This document shows positions 39,034 through 47,752 of a stretch of DNA of 64,000 nucleotides, piece by piece; position 1 is the first letter of the stretch, and each line of letters starts with the position of its first letter. This stretch comes from Actinoplanes oblitus. GTDB lineage: Bacteria > Actinomycetota > Actinomycetes > Mycobacteriales > Micromonosporaceae. Made by a program: the position numbers and the translations under genes. Under the pieces are notes generated by a model. It was not told the origin of the DNA. It made no database searches and was given only the letters and a program-made list of their open reading frames with translations. The DNA lies in assembly GCF_030252345.1 (NCBI RefSeq), contig NZ_CP126980.1, positions 7,641,501-7,705,500 of the forward strand, read 5' to 3'.

Positions 39034-39795
39034 CTACGACGCGGTTCGGGCCACCACGAAGATGCGGCGGAACGGGAACGCGACGAGGTGGCCGCGGGCC
39101 GGGTAGGCCTCGGCGATCCGGCCGGCCAGGTCGGCTCGGAACGCCGTCCAGGTGTCGTCGTCGAGTGCCGCCCGGACCGGGCGCAGCGCGGTGCCCTCGA
39201 TCCAGCGCAGGACCGGGTGGTCCGCGCCATCGGTCGGCAGCAGGTGCAGGTAGGTCGTCTCCCAGGCGTCGACGGTGGCGCCGGCCTCGGTGAGCCGGGC
39301 CGCGTAGTCCACCGGGTGGTCGACCGGGGCCTCGCGCAGCACGTGGGCGGCGCCGTACCGGGCCGCGGTGGCGCGGAGCAGCCGGTGCGAGGGCGCGTCG
39401 AAGTTGCCCGGCACCTGCATGGCGAGCCAGGCACCGGACGGCAGCCCGGTCGCCCAACGGCTGAGCATCTCCTGGTGGCCGGGTACCCATTGGAGCGCGG
39501 CGTTGGTGACCAGCACGTCGGTGTCCGGGCCGGGCTGCCAGGTGGCGATGTCGCCGAGGTGGAACGCGACGGGGCCCGCGCCGGCGGCCGCCTTCTCGAT
39601 CATCTCGGGTGCGGAGTCGATGCCGGTGACCTGGGCCTGGGGCCAGCGTTCGGCGAGGGTGCGGGTCAGCTCGCCCGGGCCGCAGCCCAGATCCACGACG
39701 GCGCGCGGGGCTGTCGCGTCGATCCGGGCGACCAGGTCGAAGAACGGACGTGAGCGCTCGCTGCCGAAGCGCCGGTACACGGCGGGATCCCACAT
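39034..39795 (-). CDS. tam: Trans-aconitate 2-methyltransferase
   Basis: A SAM-dependent methyltransferase of 253 residues, most like Tam, which methylates trans-aconitate, an inhibitor of aconitase. It has MWDPAVYRRFGSERSRPFFD, motif I VVDLGCGPGEL (33-43), VTGIDSAPEMI and VTNAALQWVPGH. ATG at 39795 is chosen for the CGAGGTG site and family N-terminus. It is divergent from the aldo/keto reductase. The exact substrate is inferred from overall similarity. Confidence 0.85.
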   Translation of the reverse strand: MWDPAVYRRFGSERSRPFFDLVARIDATAPRAVVDLGCGPGELTRTLAERWPQAQVTGIDSAPEMIEKAAAGAGPVAFHLGDIATWQPGPDTDVLVTNAALQWVPGHQEMLSRWATGLPSGAWLAMQVPGNFDAPSHRLLRATAARYGAAHVLREAPVDHPVDYAARLTEAGATVDAWETTYLHLLPTDGADHPVLRWIEGTALRPVRAALDDDTWTAFRADLAGRIAEAYPARGHLVAFPFRRIFVVARTAS

Positions 39796-39908
39796 GGCAC
39801 ACCTCGCTGGCGGTAGGGCTCTGGGCGTACCCAAAACCGATCTTAATCTTGATTAAAACCGTACGTACGTTTTGTTTGACGATAACAGTCGGGCGGTAGG
39901 GTCTCCAC

Positions 39909-40886
39909 GTGGAAAAACGAAGCTTTCGCCGGATGGGACGGGACGCCTCGGTGATCGGCCTGGGCGCCTGGCAGCTGGGCGCCGACTGGGGCGACGTCAG
40001 CGAGGCCGACGCGCACGCCACCCTGCAGGCCGCGGTCGACGCCGGGGTCACCTTCATCGACACCGCCGACGTCTACGGCGACGGGCGCAGCGAGCAGATC
40101 GTCGGCTCGTTCGTGAAGGACAAGCCGGGCCTCACCGTCGCCACCAAGATGGGCCGTCGCCTCCCCCAGGAGCCGGCCAACTACTCGCTCGACAACTTCC
40201 GGGCGTGGACCGACCGCTCGCGCGCGAACCTCGGGGTGGACACCCTGCAGCTGGTGCAGCTGCACTGCCCGCCGACGCCGGTATTCAGCAGCGACGAGGT
40301 CTTCGACGCGCTGGACACGCTGGTGCAGGAGAAGCGGATCGCCGCGTACGGCGTGAGCGTGGAGAAGGTGGACGAGGCGCTCGCCGCGATCGCCCGGCCC
40401 GGGGTGGCCAGCGTCCAGATCATCCTGAACGCGTTCCGGCTCAAGCCGCTGGAGCGGGTGCTGCCGGCCGCCGCCGAGGCCGGGGTCGGCATCATCGCCC
40501 GGGTCCCGCTCGCCAGCGGTCTGCTCTCCGGGCGCTACGACGAGCACACCACGTTCGCCGCTGACGACCACCGCAACTACAACCGGCACGGCGAGTCGTT
40601 CGACGTCGGCGAGACCTTCTCCGGCGTGGACTTCACCACCGGGCTGGAAGCGGTCCGCCGGCTCCGGCCGCTCGTTCCGGATGGCGCGACGATGGCGCAA
40701 TTCGCGTTGCGCTGGATCATCGACCAGCCGGCCGTCACCGTGGTGATCCCGGGTGCGCGCAATCCCGAGCAAGCGCGCGCGAACGCGCACGCCGCCACCC
40801 TTCCGCCGCTTTCGGCGGAAACCCGGGAAAAGATCGTAGCGGTCTACGACGAGCTGATTCGTCCCCAGGTGCACGACAAATGGTGA
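39909..40886 (+). CDS. Aldo/keto reductase
   Basis: NADPH-dependent oxidoreductase of 325 residues with a TIM barrel. The catalytic tetrad is in TFIDTADVYGDGRSE (Asp, Tyr), ATKMGR (Lys) and LVQLHCP (His). Cofactor binding uses VIPGARNPEQARANAHA. The substrate is not shown by sequence. Start GTG at 39909. It overlaps the next gene by 7 nt, so the two are coupled. Confidence 0.92.
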   Translation: MEKRSFRRMGRDASVIGLGAWQLGADWGDVSEADAHATLQAAVDAGVTFIDTADVYGDGRSEQIVGSFVKDKPGLTVATKMGRRLPQEPANYSLDNFRAWTDRSRANLGVDTLQLVQLHCPPTPVFSSDEVFDALDTLVQEKRIAAYGVSVEKVDEALAAIARPGVASVQIILNAFRLKPLERVLPAAAEAGVGIIARVPLASGLLSGRYDEHTTFAADDHRNYNRHGESFDVGETFSGVDFTTGLEAVRRLRPLVPDGATMAQFALRWIIDQPAVTVVIPGARNPEQARANAHAATLPPLSAETREKIVAVYDELIRPQVHDKW

Positions 40887-41131
40887 ACAATGAAAACGGC
40901 ACTCCGGCCGAGCCGCCGCGGCTGCGCGGCTGGCTGACCATGTCGCTGGGCCTGCTGGCCATCGTGCTCGGTGCGGTGTGGACGCTGCAGGGGCTGAACT
41001 TCTTCGAGCACGAGCTGATGAGCGACAAGCCGGTCTGGGCCGCGGTGGGCGGCGCGGTCGCCGGGCTCGGCCTGGCCCTGGTGATCATCGGCATGCGCCG
41101 CCGCGCCAGCGGCCGATTGGCAGCGGCATAG
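40880..41131 (+). CDS. Small two-segment membrane protein
   Basis: An 83-residue protein of unassigned function. Two membrane segments (about 18-40 and 52-71) flank a short loop NFFEHELMSDKP and end in a basic tail. Similar short proteins are common next to unrelated genes in Micromonosporaceae. Its ATG at 40880 precedes the reductase stop codon (7-nt overlap). Confidence 0.8.
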   Translation: MVNNENGTPAEPPRLRGWLTMSLGLLAIVLGAVWTLQGLNFFEHELMSDKPVWAAVGGAVAGLGLALVIIGMRRRASGRLAAA

Positions 41132-41310
41132 CCCGACCCGAACGCCTCGCGGCCGGGCCGCCACGGACGCCGGCTCGCCGCGGCGCCTGAAGGTCACGGT
41201 TGTAGCGCGCCCCGGCCGTCTGACAGGTCGCTTCTGGGCAGGCGGGACACCACAACGACCGGGGCTGCGACACATTTCGTCAATAGTGTGGCTGGAACAA
41301 CAAGTCGTAC

Positions 41311-41348
41311 AAAAGCGGCCCCGCATCCTCCGGCGAGGGTGCGGGGCC
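41311..41348 (-). terminator. Terminator of the cold-shock gene
   Basis: A 14-bp stem with one G-T pair (41317-41330 with 41335-41348), loop CGGC, followed on the minus strand by GCTTTT. The 179 bp from 41132 to 41310 contain nothing else recognisable. Confidence 0.88.
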
Positions 41349-41410
41349 ACCGGTCAGGCCGGCCTCCGCCAGGCGGCCGGCGTGCCGGCCTCGCGACCGG
41401 CGGATTGGTC

Positions 41411-41614
41411 TCAGAGCGGGCGAACCTGCTCCGCCTGCGGGCCCTTCTGGCCCTGGGCGATCTCGAACTCCACCCGCTGGTTCTCCTCCAGAGTGCGGTA
41501 ACCGCTCGTCTGGATGGCCGAGAAGTGGACGAACACGTCAGCACCCCCGCCGTCGACGGTGATGAAGCCGAAGCCCTTGTCTGCGTTGAACCACTTCACG
41601 GTTCCTTGCGCCAT
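41411..41614 (-). CDS. cspA: Cold-shock domain protein
   Basis: A 67-residue OB-fold RNA chaperone. It has RNP1 KGFGFITV and RNP2 VFVHFSAI, and the typical start [24 protein letters not shown] precedes the ATG. The 345 bp upstream have no gene and probably include a long mRNA leader, as is common for cold-shock genes. Confidence 0.96.
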   Translation of the reverse strand: MAQGTVKWFNADKGFGFITVDGGGADVFVHFSAIQTSGYRTLEENQRVEFEIAQGQKGPQAEQVRPL

Positions 41615-41890
41615 GCTGAACTCTCCTTCTGAAAATGCCGGCCCGCCCTACGCGGCAGCGGAGCGCGGGGCCGATGACCGTTTTCGAGCAGCGGCGCCGC
41701 GAGGCGGCCCTTTCAGAGGACGTCCCATCCGCTCGGCTTTGCGACACCTCGTGGCCCTCCCGGGAAGGGCCGGTGTCCCGCCGCCTGACGGAAGCAGCGA
41801 ACCACGTACGCAAAAACTGGCCACACTGTACCCGAAAATCGGGCCGGAAAGCTGCCCCTCGAAGGAATCCAATAAAGCGTGGCAGATATG
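41615..41890 (-). other. Gene-free upstream/leader region of cspA
   Basis: No coding region is supported here. In the cspA direction it contains the AGAAGGAG ribosome site next to the start and otherwise GC-rich sequence without a clear regulatory element. A long 5' leader is inferred from the family, not shown. Confidence 0.5.
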
Positions 41891-41929
41891 GAAAAGGCTC
41901 CCCACTTCGCGGTTACGAAGTGGGGAGCC
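41891..41929 (-). terminator. Terminator of the DUF4235 operon
   Basis: A perfect 14-bp stem (41896-41909 with 41916-41929), 6-nt loop, followed on the minus strand by TTTTCC. It lies 31 bp past the DUF4235 stop codon. Confidence 0.9.
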
Positions 41930-41959
41930 GTCAAGACACCTGTCTATACCGGTGATGAT

Positions 41960-42232
41960 CTAGTCAGGCCAGTGACCGGTCAGCCGCTTGGTCCCGGCCG
42001 CGCTGCCACGATGGACGGCCGCCTTCACCACGGCGAAGATCGCGCCCTGCAACGCCGCGGCGATGAGCACCTCGCCCCAGCCCCGGCTCTCGTCACCGGC
42101 GTCCGGCGCGTCGTCGTCGCCCGACGCCAGTTTCCAGACCTGCTTGAAGAGCATGCCGGCCACCGTGCCGGCCGCGACGCCCAGCGCCAGGTTGACCGGC
42201 TTGAGTGCGATCTTCTCCAGCTTGCCCGCCAT
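41960..42232 (-). CDS. DUF4235 membrane protein
   Basis: A 90-residue protein with two membrane segments (about 14-33 and 54-74) separated by an acidic Asp/Glu loop. LGVAAGTVAGMLFKQVWKL and LIAAALQGAIFAVVKAAV match DUF4235. Function is unknown. It is the last of three overlapping genes with DUF3618 and a holin-like protein. Confidence 0.85.
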   Translation of the reverse strand: MAGKLEKIALKPVNLALGVAAGTVAGMLFKQVWKLASGDDDAPDAGDESRGWGEVLIAAALQGAIFAVVKAAVHRGSAAGTKRLTGHWPD

Positions 42233-42516
42233 CAGCGCCTCCCTCGCACGATCAAGATGATTCCGGCGATCGCCGCCAGACCGGCAGCGACCAGCACGAT
42301 CGGCGCCGGGTTGAGCCGCACCGCGGCGGCCTGCTCACGCACCTGCTCGCGAACCCGCTCGCGGGCGTGCACCACCTGCTCCCGGGCACGGGCCTTGACA
42401 TCCGCCTTGGCCGCCAGGGCCTGCACGGTGTCACCCAGCTCGGCCCGGGTCTGCTTGATCTCGGCGCGCAGCGCCACCAGATCCGGTTTCGTGGTGGTCC
42501 CGTTGGACTCGCTCAT
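42232..42516 (-). CDS. DUF3618 protein
   Basis: A 94-residue protein: an N-terminal amphipathic region (LRAEIKQTRAELGDTVQALA, the DUF3618 signature), a heptad-rich Arg/Glu helix (about 45-65) and one C-terminal membrane segment (about 70-90). Function is unknown; members are usually next to holin-like DUF1469/PF07332 proteins, as here. Start and stop codons overlap those of its neighbours. Confidence 0.86.
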   Translation of the reverse strand: MSESNGTTTKPDLVALRAEIKQTRAELGDTVQALAAKADVKARAREQVVHARERVREQVREQAAAVRLNPAPIVLVAAGLAAIAGIILIVRGRR

Positions 42517-42944
42517 GCCCGGCCTCGCTCCACCGCGTGTTTGACCTCGTCGACATCGGCTTTCAAGCCCTCGATCGCGGCCTTCGGCTCGGGCGGTGTG
42601 GCCCGGCGGAACTGGGATCGGCCGATCAGCGCCAGGACGCCGGCGATCAGGAAGACCGCCACGGTGACCACCAGGCCGGCCAGCCAGGCGGGCCAGACCA
42701 GGCTCAGCGCGATGATCGCGGTCGCGATCAGGGCGCCCACCCCGTATCCGGCGAACACACCCGCGCCGCCGAACAGGCCGGCGCCGATCCCCGCGTGTTT
42801 ACCTTTCTCCGCGAGCTCGGCCTTGGCCAGGGTGAGTTCGTCCCGGACCAGCTTGCTCAGCTGCTCACTGGCGCGCTGCACCAGCTCCGCGGTGGACTGC
42901 TCGGACAACGGTCGAGCCGTCCTGCCGTTGAGCACATCGGCCAT
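42513..42944 (-). CDS. Holin-like membrane protein (Phage_holin_3_6 type)
   Basis: A 143-residue protein with an N-terminal helix (STAELVQRASEQLSKLVRDE), two membrane hairpins (about 52-78 and 85-108) and a charged C-terminal helix. The family name comes from phage, but chromosomal copies with DUF3618 and DUF4235 are widespread in actinobacteria and are not lysis genes; an envelope role is likely. GAAAGGGGG precedes the ATG. First gene of the three-gene operon. Confidence 0.85.
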   Translation of the reverse strand: MADVLNGRTARPLSEQSTAELVQRASEQLSKLVRDELTLAKAELAEKGKHAGIGAGLFGGAGVFAGYGVGALIATAIIALSLVWPAWLAGLVVTVAVFLIAGVLALIGRSQFRRATPPEPKAAIEGLKADVDEVKHAVERGRA

Positions 42945-42980
42945 CGTTCCCCCTTTCGCTGTGTGGGCTGTATGCCCTGA

Positions 42981-44177
42981 TCACCTGCCGCTCAATCCTG
43001 AAACAGCGGCGGCGGCGGAAACGGCGTCGCCATGCCCGTCCGCGCCACCGAACGCCGCTCCCCGGGCCTCGGCGTCGTCACTGCCGCTGAACACCCGCGC
43101 GTCCGGGGACACCCCCGGCCTCCGAGACTGCCGCATCGGCGCCACCCCGTCATCGCTCTCGTCCAACTGGGTGCGCATCCGGGGCAGGCCGCCGCGCTGG
43201 TTCTCCCACATCCAGGCCACCAGCCGCTCCCGCACCAGGCAGCGCAGATCCCACAGGGCGCCCGCGTCGGCCGCGCTGACCAGGGCCCGCAGCCGGATCA
43301 TGCCGCCGGTCGCCTCGGTCACCTGAAGCACGCAGACCCGCTCGTCCCACAGCTCCGAGCCCTCGCAGACCCGCCGCAGCTCGGCCCGCAGCGGTTCGAT
43401 GGGGGTGGACCAGTCCACGTCGATCTCGGCCGTGCCGAGCACCGCCGAACTGGACCGGGTCCAGTTCTGGAACGGCTTGGTGGTGAAGTACGAGGTCGGC
43501 AGGATGAGCCGGCGGTCGTCCCAGATCTGCACCGCCACGTAGGTCAGGGTGATCTCCTCGATCCGCCCCCACTCCTGCTCCACCACGACCACGTCGTCCA
43601 CCCGGATCGCGTCGCTGAACGCCAGCTGCAGGCCGGCGAAGACGTTGCCGAGCGTGCTCTGCGCGGCCAGCGCCGCGATCACGCTGACCAGACCGGCCGA
43701 GGCGAGCACGCTGGCGCCCAGCGCCCGGATCCCGGGGAAGGTCATCAGCATCACGCCGATGGTCAGGACCACGATGGCGGCGACGGTGACCCGGCGCAGC
43801 ATCACCACCTGGGTCTTGATCCGCCGGCGGCGCAGGTTGTCCGGTACGTCGGTGCGCCACCGGGCGAGCGTCAAGTCCTCCAGGACGAGCAGGAGCGCGG
43901 CCACCAGCCACCCGAACGAGCCGATGCAGAGCAGCACCAGCAGGTGCACCACGCCGGCCCGGCCCGGGAACTCCCCGGCGACGACCCGGATCGCCTGCTG
44001 GATCGCGAACAGGGTGACGGTGAGCAGGAACGGCCGGTGCATGGTGGTGGCCAGCTCCGCGGCGAGCGCCGAGCGGCGGCCGATCCTGGTCATCGCCCAG
44101 TGCGCCGCCTCGACGAATCCGAGGGCCACGACAGCGGCCCCGGTGACACCGAGCACGGCAGTCAGAACGCTGGACAC
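42981..44177 (-). CDS. MscS-family mechanosensitive ion channel
   Basis: A membrane channel of about 398 residues. Four membrane segments precede the pore-lining helix and MscS beta domain (ALAAQSTLGNVFAGLQLAFS, IRVDDVVVVEQEWGRIEEIT, TTKPFQNWTR). The C-terminal 60 residues are a low-complexity Ala/Gly/Asp tail. It opens on membrane tension to relieve osmotic pressure, by family knowledge. I chose GTG at 44177 (GAGAGGAAAG upstream) over an in-frame start at 44243. Confidence 0.9.
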   Translation of the reverse strand: MSSVLTAVLGVTGAAVVALGFVEAAHWAMTRIGRRSALAAELATTMHRPFLLTVTLFAIQQAIRVVAGEFPGRAGVVHLLVLLCIGSFGWLVAALLLVLEDLTLARWRTDVPDNLRRRRIKTQVVMLRRVTVAAIVVLTIGVMLMTFPGIRALGASVLASAGLVSVIAALAAQSTLGNVFAGLQLAFSDAIRVDDVVVVEQEWGRIEEITLTYVAVQIWDDRRLILPTSYFTTKPFQNWTRSSSAVLGTAEIDVDWSTPIEPLRAELRRVCEGSELWDERVCVLQVTEATGGMIRLRALVSAADAGALWDLRCLVRERLVAWMWENQRGGLPRMRTQLDESDDGVAPMRQSRRPGVSPDARVFSGSDDAEARGAAFGGADGHGDAVSAAAAVSGLSGR

Positions 44178-44300
44178 GAACTTTCCTCTCCACGGTCGAG
44201 TGCAGTGCCAGCGCTCCAACTTGCCCCAGGAGGGGTCCGGCACACACCCGCTACGGCGGATGTCGGATACAGCTCACACCCGCCCGCCGTGGAGTGTCAG

Positions 44301-45125
44301 TCAAATCTTGCGATAGCGGGCCTGCGCCATGCAGTACACCCCGAACGCCGCGATCCCGAGCCCGATCAGGCCCAGCAGCCAGACGCCCCACGGGTGCCCG
44401 GCCAGGGTCTTCAGCGCCGCGTCCAGGCCGCGCGCCTTGTCCGGGTCGTAGGTCACCGCGGCGGCCACGAAGAGCACACCGGCGACCGTGTACGCGACGC
44501 CCTTGGCCATGTAACCGGACATCCCCAGCCGGATGATCGGCTGCCGGGTGGTCTGCGGCATCTGCTGGACGTTCAGGTGCTTGGTGAACTTGCGCTTCAG
44601 GCCGTAGATGAAGATCCCGATCCCGACACCGACGACCACGACGCCGATCAGGCCGACCAGGAACCGGCCGCCGTCGGACTGCATCAGCCCGGCCGACTTG
44701 CTCTCCGACTTGTCGCCCATCGAGGCGTTCGCGCCCTGGATCACCTTGATCGCGAGCCAGCCCAGGTAGACGTAGAGGACCGCCCGGATCCCGGACATCA
44801 CCCGCTCGGCGATCGCGCTCCGGGTCTGCTCGCCGCTCTCCCCGACGACGGCCTCGAAGGCCTGCCAGAGTGCCATCGCGAACAGGCCGACCACGATGAT
44901 CACCAGCAAGGTCTTGCCGAACGGCTGCCGGGCCAACTCGGTGAGCGCGCCGGACTGGTCGCTCTCCTTGCCGGAACCGACGAACGCGAGCTGCAGCGCG
45001 ATCCAGGCGAAGAGCAAGTGGATGATGCCGTACCCGACGAAGCCGCCCCGGGCCAGGAACTCCAAGGGCTTGCTGTCCGCCGCGCGGGACGCGTGATATC
45101 TGACGTTCGAGGAGGTCGAGGACAT
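44301..45125 (-). CDS. DUF1206 membrane protein
   Basis: A 274-residue protein with six membrane segments in three hairpins, each beginning near a GYGIIHLLFAWIAL- or GYMAKGVAYTVAGV-type motif, the internal repeat of DUF1206. Function is unknown. ATG at 45125 has TTGAGGGG upstream. It stands between the MscS gene and a small lipoprotein gene. Confidence 0.9.
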   Translation of the reverse strand: MSSTSSNVRYHASRAADSKPLEFLARGGFVGYGIIHLLFAWIALQLAFVGSGKESDQSGALTELARQPFGKTLLVIIVVGLFAMALWQAFEAVVGESGEQTRSAIAERVMSGIRAVLYVYLGWLAIKVIQGANASMGDKSESKSAGLMQSDGGRFLVGLIGVVVVGVGIGIFIYGLKRKFTKHLNVQQMPQTTRQPIIRLGMSGYMAKGVAYTVAGVLFVAAAVTYDPDKARGLDAALKTLAGHPWGVWLLGLIGLGIAAFGVYCMAQARYRKI

Positions 45126-45183
45126 GCCCCTCAATGTGACCGAACGCGCCCTCCGCCAAACTCCGGGTGCTATTCTCCGCGGC

Positions 45184-45510
45184 TCATTTGGCGACCTGCA
45201 CCTGAACCGCGCTCTTCGTCACGCTGGACAGCGACAGCTGCAGGCCGCCGACCTCGACCGCCTGCTGCCCCTTGGTCAGGGTCACCTGCTGGCCGGCCAC
45301 CTGCAGGGTGACGGTGTCGTCGTCGGCGCTGACGAACTCGGCCCGCACGCCGAGCACCTCGACGCTGGCGTCGGTCTCCCGCTGAATGGTCACCGTGCAC
45401 TGGTCGACGCCGCAGCTCACGTCGTCACCACACCCGGTGAGCAGGGCGGCCCCGAGGGCGGCGGAGACCAGGACGGCGGCGACGCGGCGGCGACGCGAGG
45501 AGATCAACAC
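45184..45510 (-). CDS. Small lipoprotein
   Basis: About 108 residues. A basic n-region (SSRRRR), a hydrophobic stretch and the lipobox LLTGC predict a lipid-anchored extracytoplasmic protein. The mature part is beta-rich (SVEVLGVRAEF, TVTLQVAGQQVTLTKGQ). The family is not recognised. Several in-frame starts (GTG 45519, GTG 45510, TTG 45507) are possible; I chose 45510. It precedes DUF1206 in the same direction. Confidence 0.75.
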   Translation of the reverse strand: MLISSRRRRVAAVLVSAALGAALLTGCGDDVSCGVDQCTVTIQRETDASVEVLGVRAEFVSADDDTVTLQVAGQQVTLTKGQQAVEVGGLQLSLSSVTKSAVQVQVAK

Positions 45511-45572
45511 CCTTACCACGGTACGGGCGACGAGCAACCGTAGGCTGTGGATCGATCTCGAGGAGGCTGTTC

Positions 45573-45860
45573 GTGAGCGAGTACCCGGTTCAGGACAACG
45601 CCGCCGAGCACCGGTTCGAGCTGCTGGTCGACGGCGAGGTGGCGGTCCTGGCGACGTACCGCCCGCGCGGGGCGGACGTGCTGGCGGTGCTGCACACCGA
45701 GACCCAGCCGGACATGCGCGGCCGCGGGCTGGCGGGCGAGCTGGCCCGCATGACCCTGGAGCTGCTCCGGTCGCGGGGGCAGCGGATCGTGCCGTCGTGC
45801 CCGTTCTTCGCCCACTACCTCACGGAACACCCGGAATACGCGGATCTGGTCACCCACTAG
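45573..45860 (+). CDS. GNAT-like N-acetyltransferase (YjdJ type)
   Basis: A 95-residue minimal GNAT of the PF14542 type, with TETQPDMRGRGLAGELARM as the acetyl-CoA loop and CPFFAHYLTEHPEY as the conserved C-terminal motif. The substrate is unknown. GTG at 45573 follows GAGGAGG. It is divergent from the lipoprotein gene. Confidence 0.9.
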   Translation: MSEYPVQDNAAEHRFELLVDGEVAVLATYRPRGADVLAVLHTETQPDMRGRGLAGELARMTLELLRSRGQRIVPSCPFFAHYLTEHPEYADLVTH

Positions 45861-46020
45861 CCCACTCGGCTGGCACCCACGGCCCACTCCCGGGCCGGGA
45901 CAGCACCACCACGACCAGCCACGCCCACCCGGCTGGCGCCCACGGCCCACTCCCGGGCCCGGACACCACCACCACGACCAGCCCGGACACCACCACCACG
46001 ACCAGCCACGCAGGCGGGCG
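45861..46020. repeat. Second copy of the 63-bp repeat family
   Basis: Two units 63 bp apart (starting at 45868 and 45931) plus a shorter third segment match the 63-bp array at 22.8 kb: both translate to PAG-x-HGPL-x2-PDTTT-x-TS in one + frame. The region lies between the convergent ends of the GNAT and GH3 genes and has no gene. Confidence 0.85.
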
Positions 46021-46069
46021 ACATCGCCGGATGCGGGCTACCCGGGTGCACCGGACACCACGGCGGCGA

Positions 46070-47611
46070 TCAGGCGGGGACCGGCTCCGGCACCACAGCG
46101 CCCGCGATCAGCTCGGCAGCGGCCTGGCCGCACGCCCGGGTCGCGCCGAACGTCGCCACGTGCACCCCGCCGACCACCCTGATCGGGATGCCCATCTCGA
46201 CCACTATCGCGTCCGGCCGCGCCGCCAGCACCCGGTCCAGGGTGTCGGCGATCCAGCGGTGCCGGTGCGCGTCCCGGACCACCAGGACCAGGGGCCGTCC
46301 GGCGGCTCCGGCCAGCAGCGCGCCGGCCGGGTCGCCGAGCGCCGCCAGGTCGTCGGCGTCGAAGCGGGCCGACGTGGTGCCGGGCAGCAGCCCGGCCAGC
46401 GGCGCACCGATCCCCCACGGGGTCTCGCTGCCGATCGCGATGTTGCGTTCCGGGGAGAACTCGACGACGTGCGGGACGCCGGCGATCGGCAGGGCCGGCG
46501 CGCCCTCGGCGCGGGTGACCCGGATCGCGCGGCGAGCGGCGGCGAACCCGATGTCCGAGCCGAGCTCGGAGGTGGGCCGCGCGCCGTGCACCACGCCGGC
46601 CTCCCGCTGGGTACGCGTGGTCCAGTCACCCAGCGCCCGGACCCGCGCGACCGCGTCCCGGAGCCGTTCCTCGGACAACTCGCCGGCGAGCACCGCGGCG
46701 ACGATGGCGTCGCGCAGCCGGATCGCCGTCTCCTCGTCGGCGTGGTCGCCGCCCACGCAGATCGCGTCCACCCCGGCCGCCAGGGCGCGCACGGTGGCGC
46801 CCTCCAGGCCGAAGCGGCGGCGTACGCCCTGCATCTCGATCCCGTCGGTGACGATCAGGCCGTCGAAGCCGAGTTCCTCGCGGAGCAGCTTGGTGATGAT
46901 CCGCGGGCTCAGGGTGGCCGGCAGGGTGGCGTCGTAGGCCGGGACGAGCAGATGACCGGTCATCACCACCCGGGTGCCGGCGGCGATCGCGGCCTGGAAC
47001 GGGATCAGCTCGATGGCGGCCAGCTCGGTGGCGCTCTGGGAGATCAGCGGCACGTCGTGGTGGGAGTCGACGGCGGTGTCGCCGTGTCCGGGGAAGTGCT
47101 TGGCGCAGGCCGCCACGCCGTACGCCTGGATCCCCCGGGTGAAGGCGGCCGTGTGCCGCGCCACCAGCAGCGGTTCGGCGCCGAACGCGCGTACCCCGAT
47201 GACCGGGTTGTCGGGGTTGTTGTTGACGTCCGCGTCCGGCGCGTAGTCCAGCGTGATGCCGGCCGCGGCCAGGTCCCGGCCCAGGTCCCGGGCGACCGCC
47301 TCGGTCAGCTCCGGGTCGTCGATCGCGCCGAGCGCCAGGTTGCCCGGGCGGGAGCTGCCCAGCCGGGACTCGAACCGGGTGACGTCGCCGGCCTCCTCGT
47401 CGATGGCCACGATCACGTCGGGCCGCTCGGCGCGCAGCTGCGCGGTGAGCGCGGCGACCTGGGCGGGCGATTCGACGTTCCGGGCGAAGAGCGCCACGCC
47501 GCCGAGACCCGCGCCGAGCCAGCGACGGACCCAGTCGGGGGCGGAGGTGCCGACGAAGCCCGGCTGGAGGACCGCAGCCGCGAGTTCCGGCAATTCGCCG
47601 TGCTTGGACAT
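46070..47611 (-). CDS. Glycoside hydrolase family 3 protein (NagZ-like beta-N-acetylhexosaminidase)
   Basis: A 513-residue enzyme. It has the GH3 N-terminal barrel with KHFPGHGDTAVDSHHDVP (the His loop typical of NagZ-type enzymes), the catalytic Asp in FDGLIVTDGIEM, and a C-terminal domain (about 340-510). Role by family: release of N-acetylglucosamine from cell-wall or chitin fragments. No signal peptide is seen, so it acts in the cytoplasm. Upstream (47640-47720) contains TTGACT on the minus strand, which could be a -35 element. Confidence 0.88.
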   Translation of the reverse strand: MSKHGELPELAAAVLQPGFVGTSAPDWVRRWLGAGLGGVALFARNVESPAQVAALTAQLRAERPDVIVAIDEEAGDVTRFESRLGSSRPGNLALGAIDDPELTEAVARDLGRDLAAAGITLDYAPDADVNNNPDNPVIGVRAFGAEPLLVARHTAAFTRGIQAYGVAACAKHFPGHGDTAVDSHHDVPLISQSATELAAIELIPFQAAIAAGTRVVMTGHLLVPAYDATLPATLSPRIITKLLREELGFDGLIVTDGIEMQGVRRRFGLEGATVRALAAGVDAICVGGDHADEETAIRLRDAIVAAVLAGELSEERLRDAVARVRALGDWTTRTQREAGVVHGARPTSELGSDIGFAAARRAIRVTRAEGAPALPIAGVPHVVEFSPERNIAIGSETPWGIGAPLAGLLPGTTSARFDADDLAALGDPAGALLAGAAGRPLVLVVRDAHRHRWIADTLDRVLAARPDAIVVEMGIPIRVVGGVHVATFGATRACGQAAAELIAGAVVPEPVPA

Positions 47612-47752
47612 GATCCCCCGTACCTCCGTCTACGTGCGCGAACGCCTATGTGAACGTTCTCCCCCGTTCGGGGACCTATGGTCACACCCGCCACACCCAT
47701 TAGTCAACAAACCTTTCTATTACCTGCGGTGGTTCGCCGGTAGAGTGACGAC

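Noticed and set aside
42513..42944. Prophage remnant suggested by the holin-like gene
   Set aside because: No other phage genes are nearby. This family is a normal chromosomal partner of DUF3618 and DUF4235 in actinobacteria.
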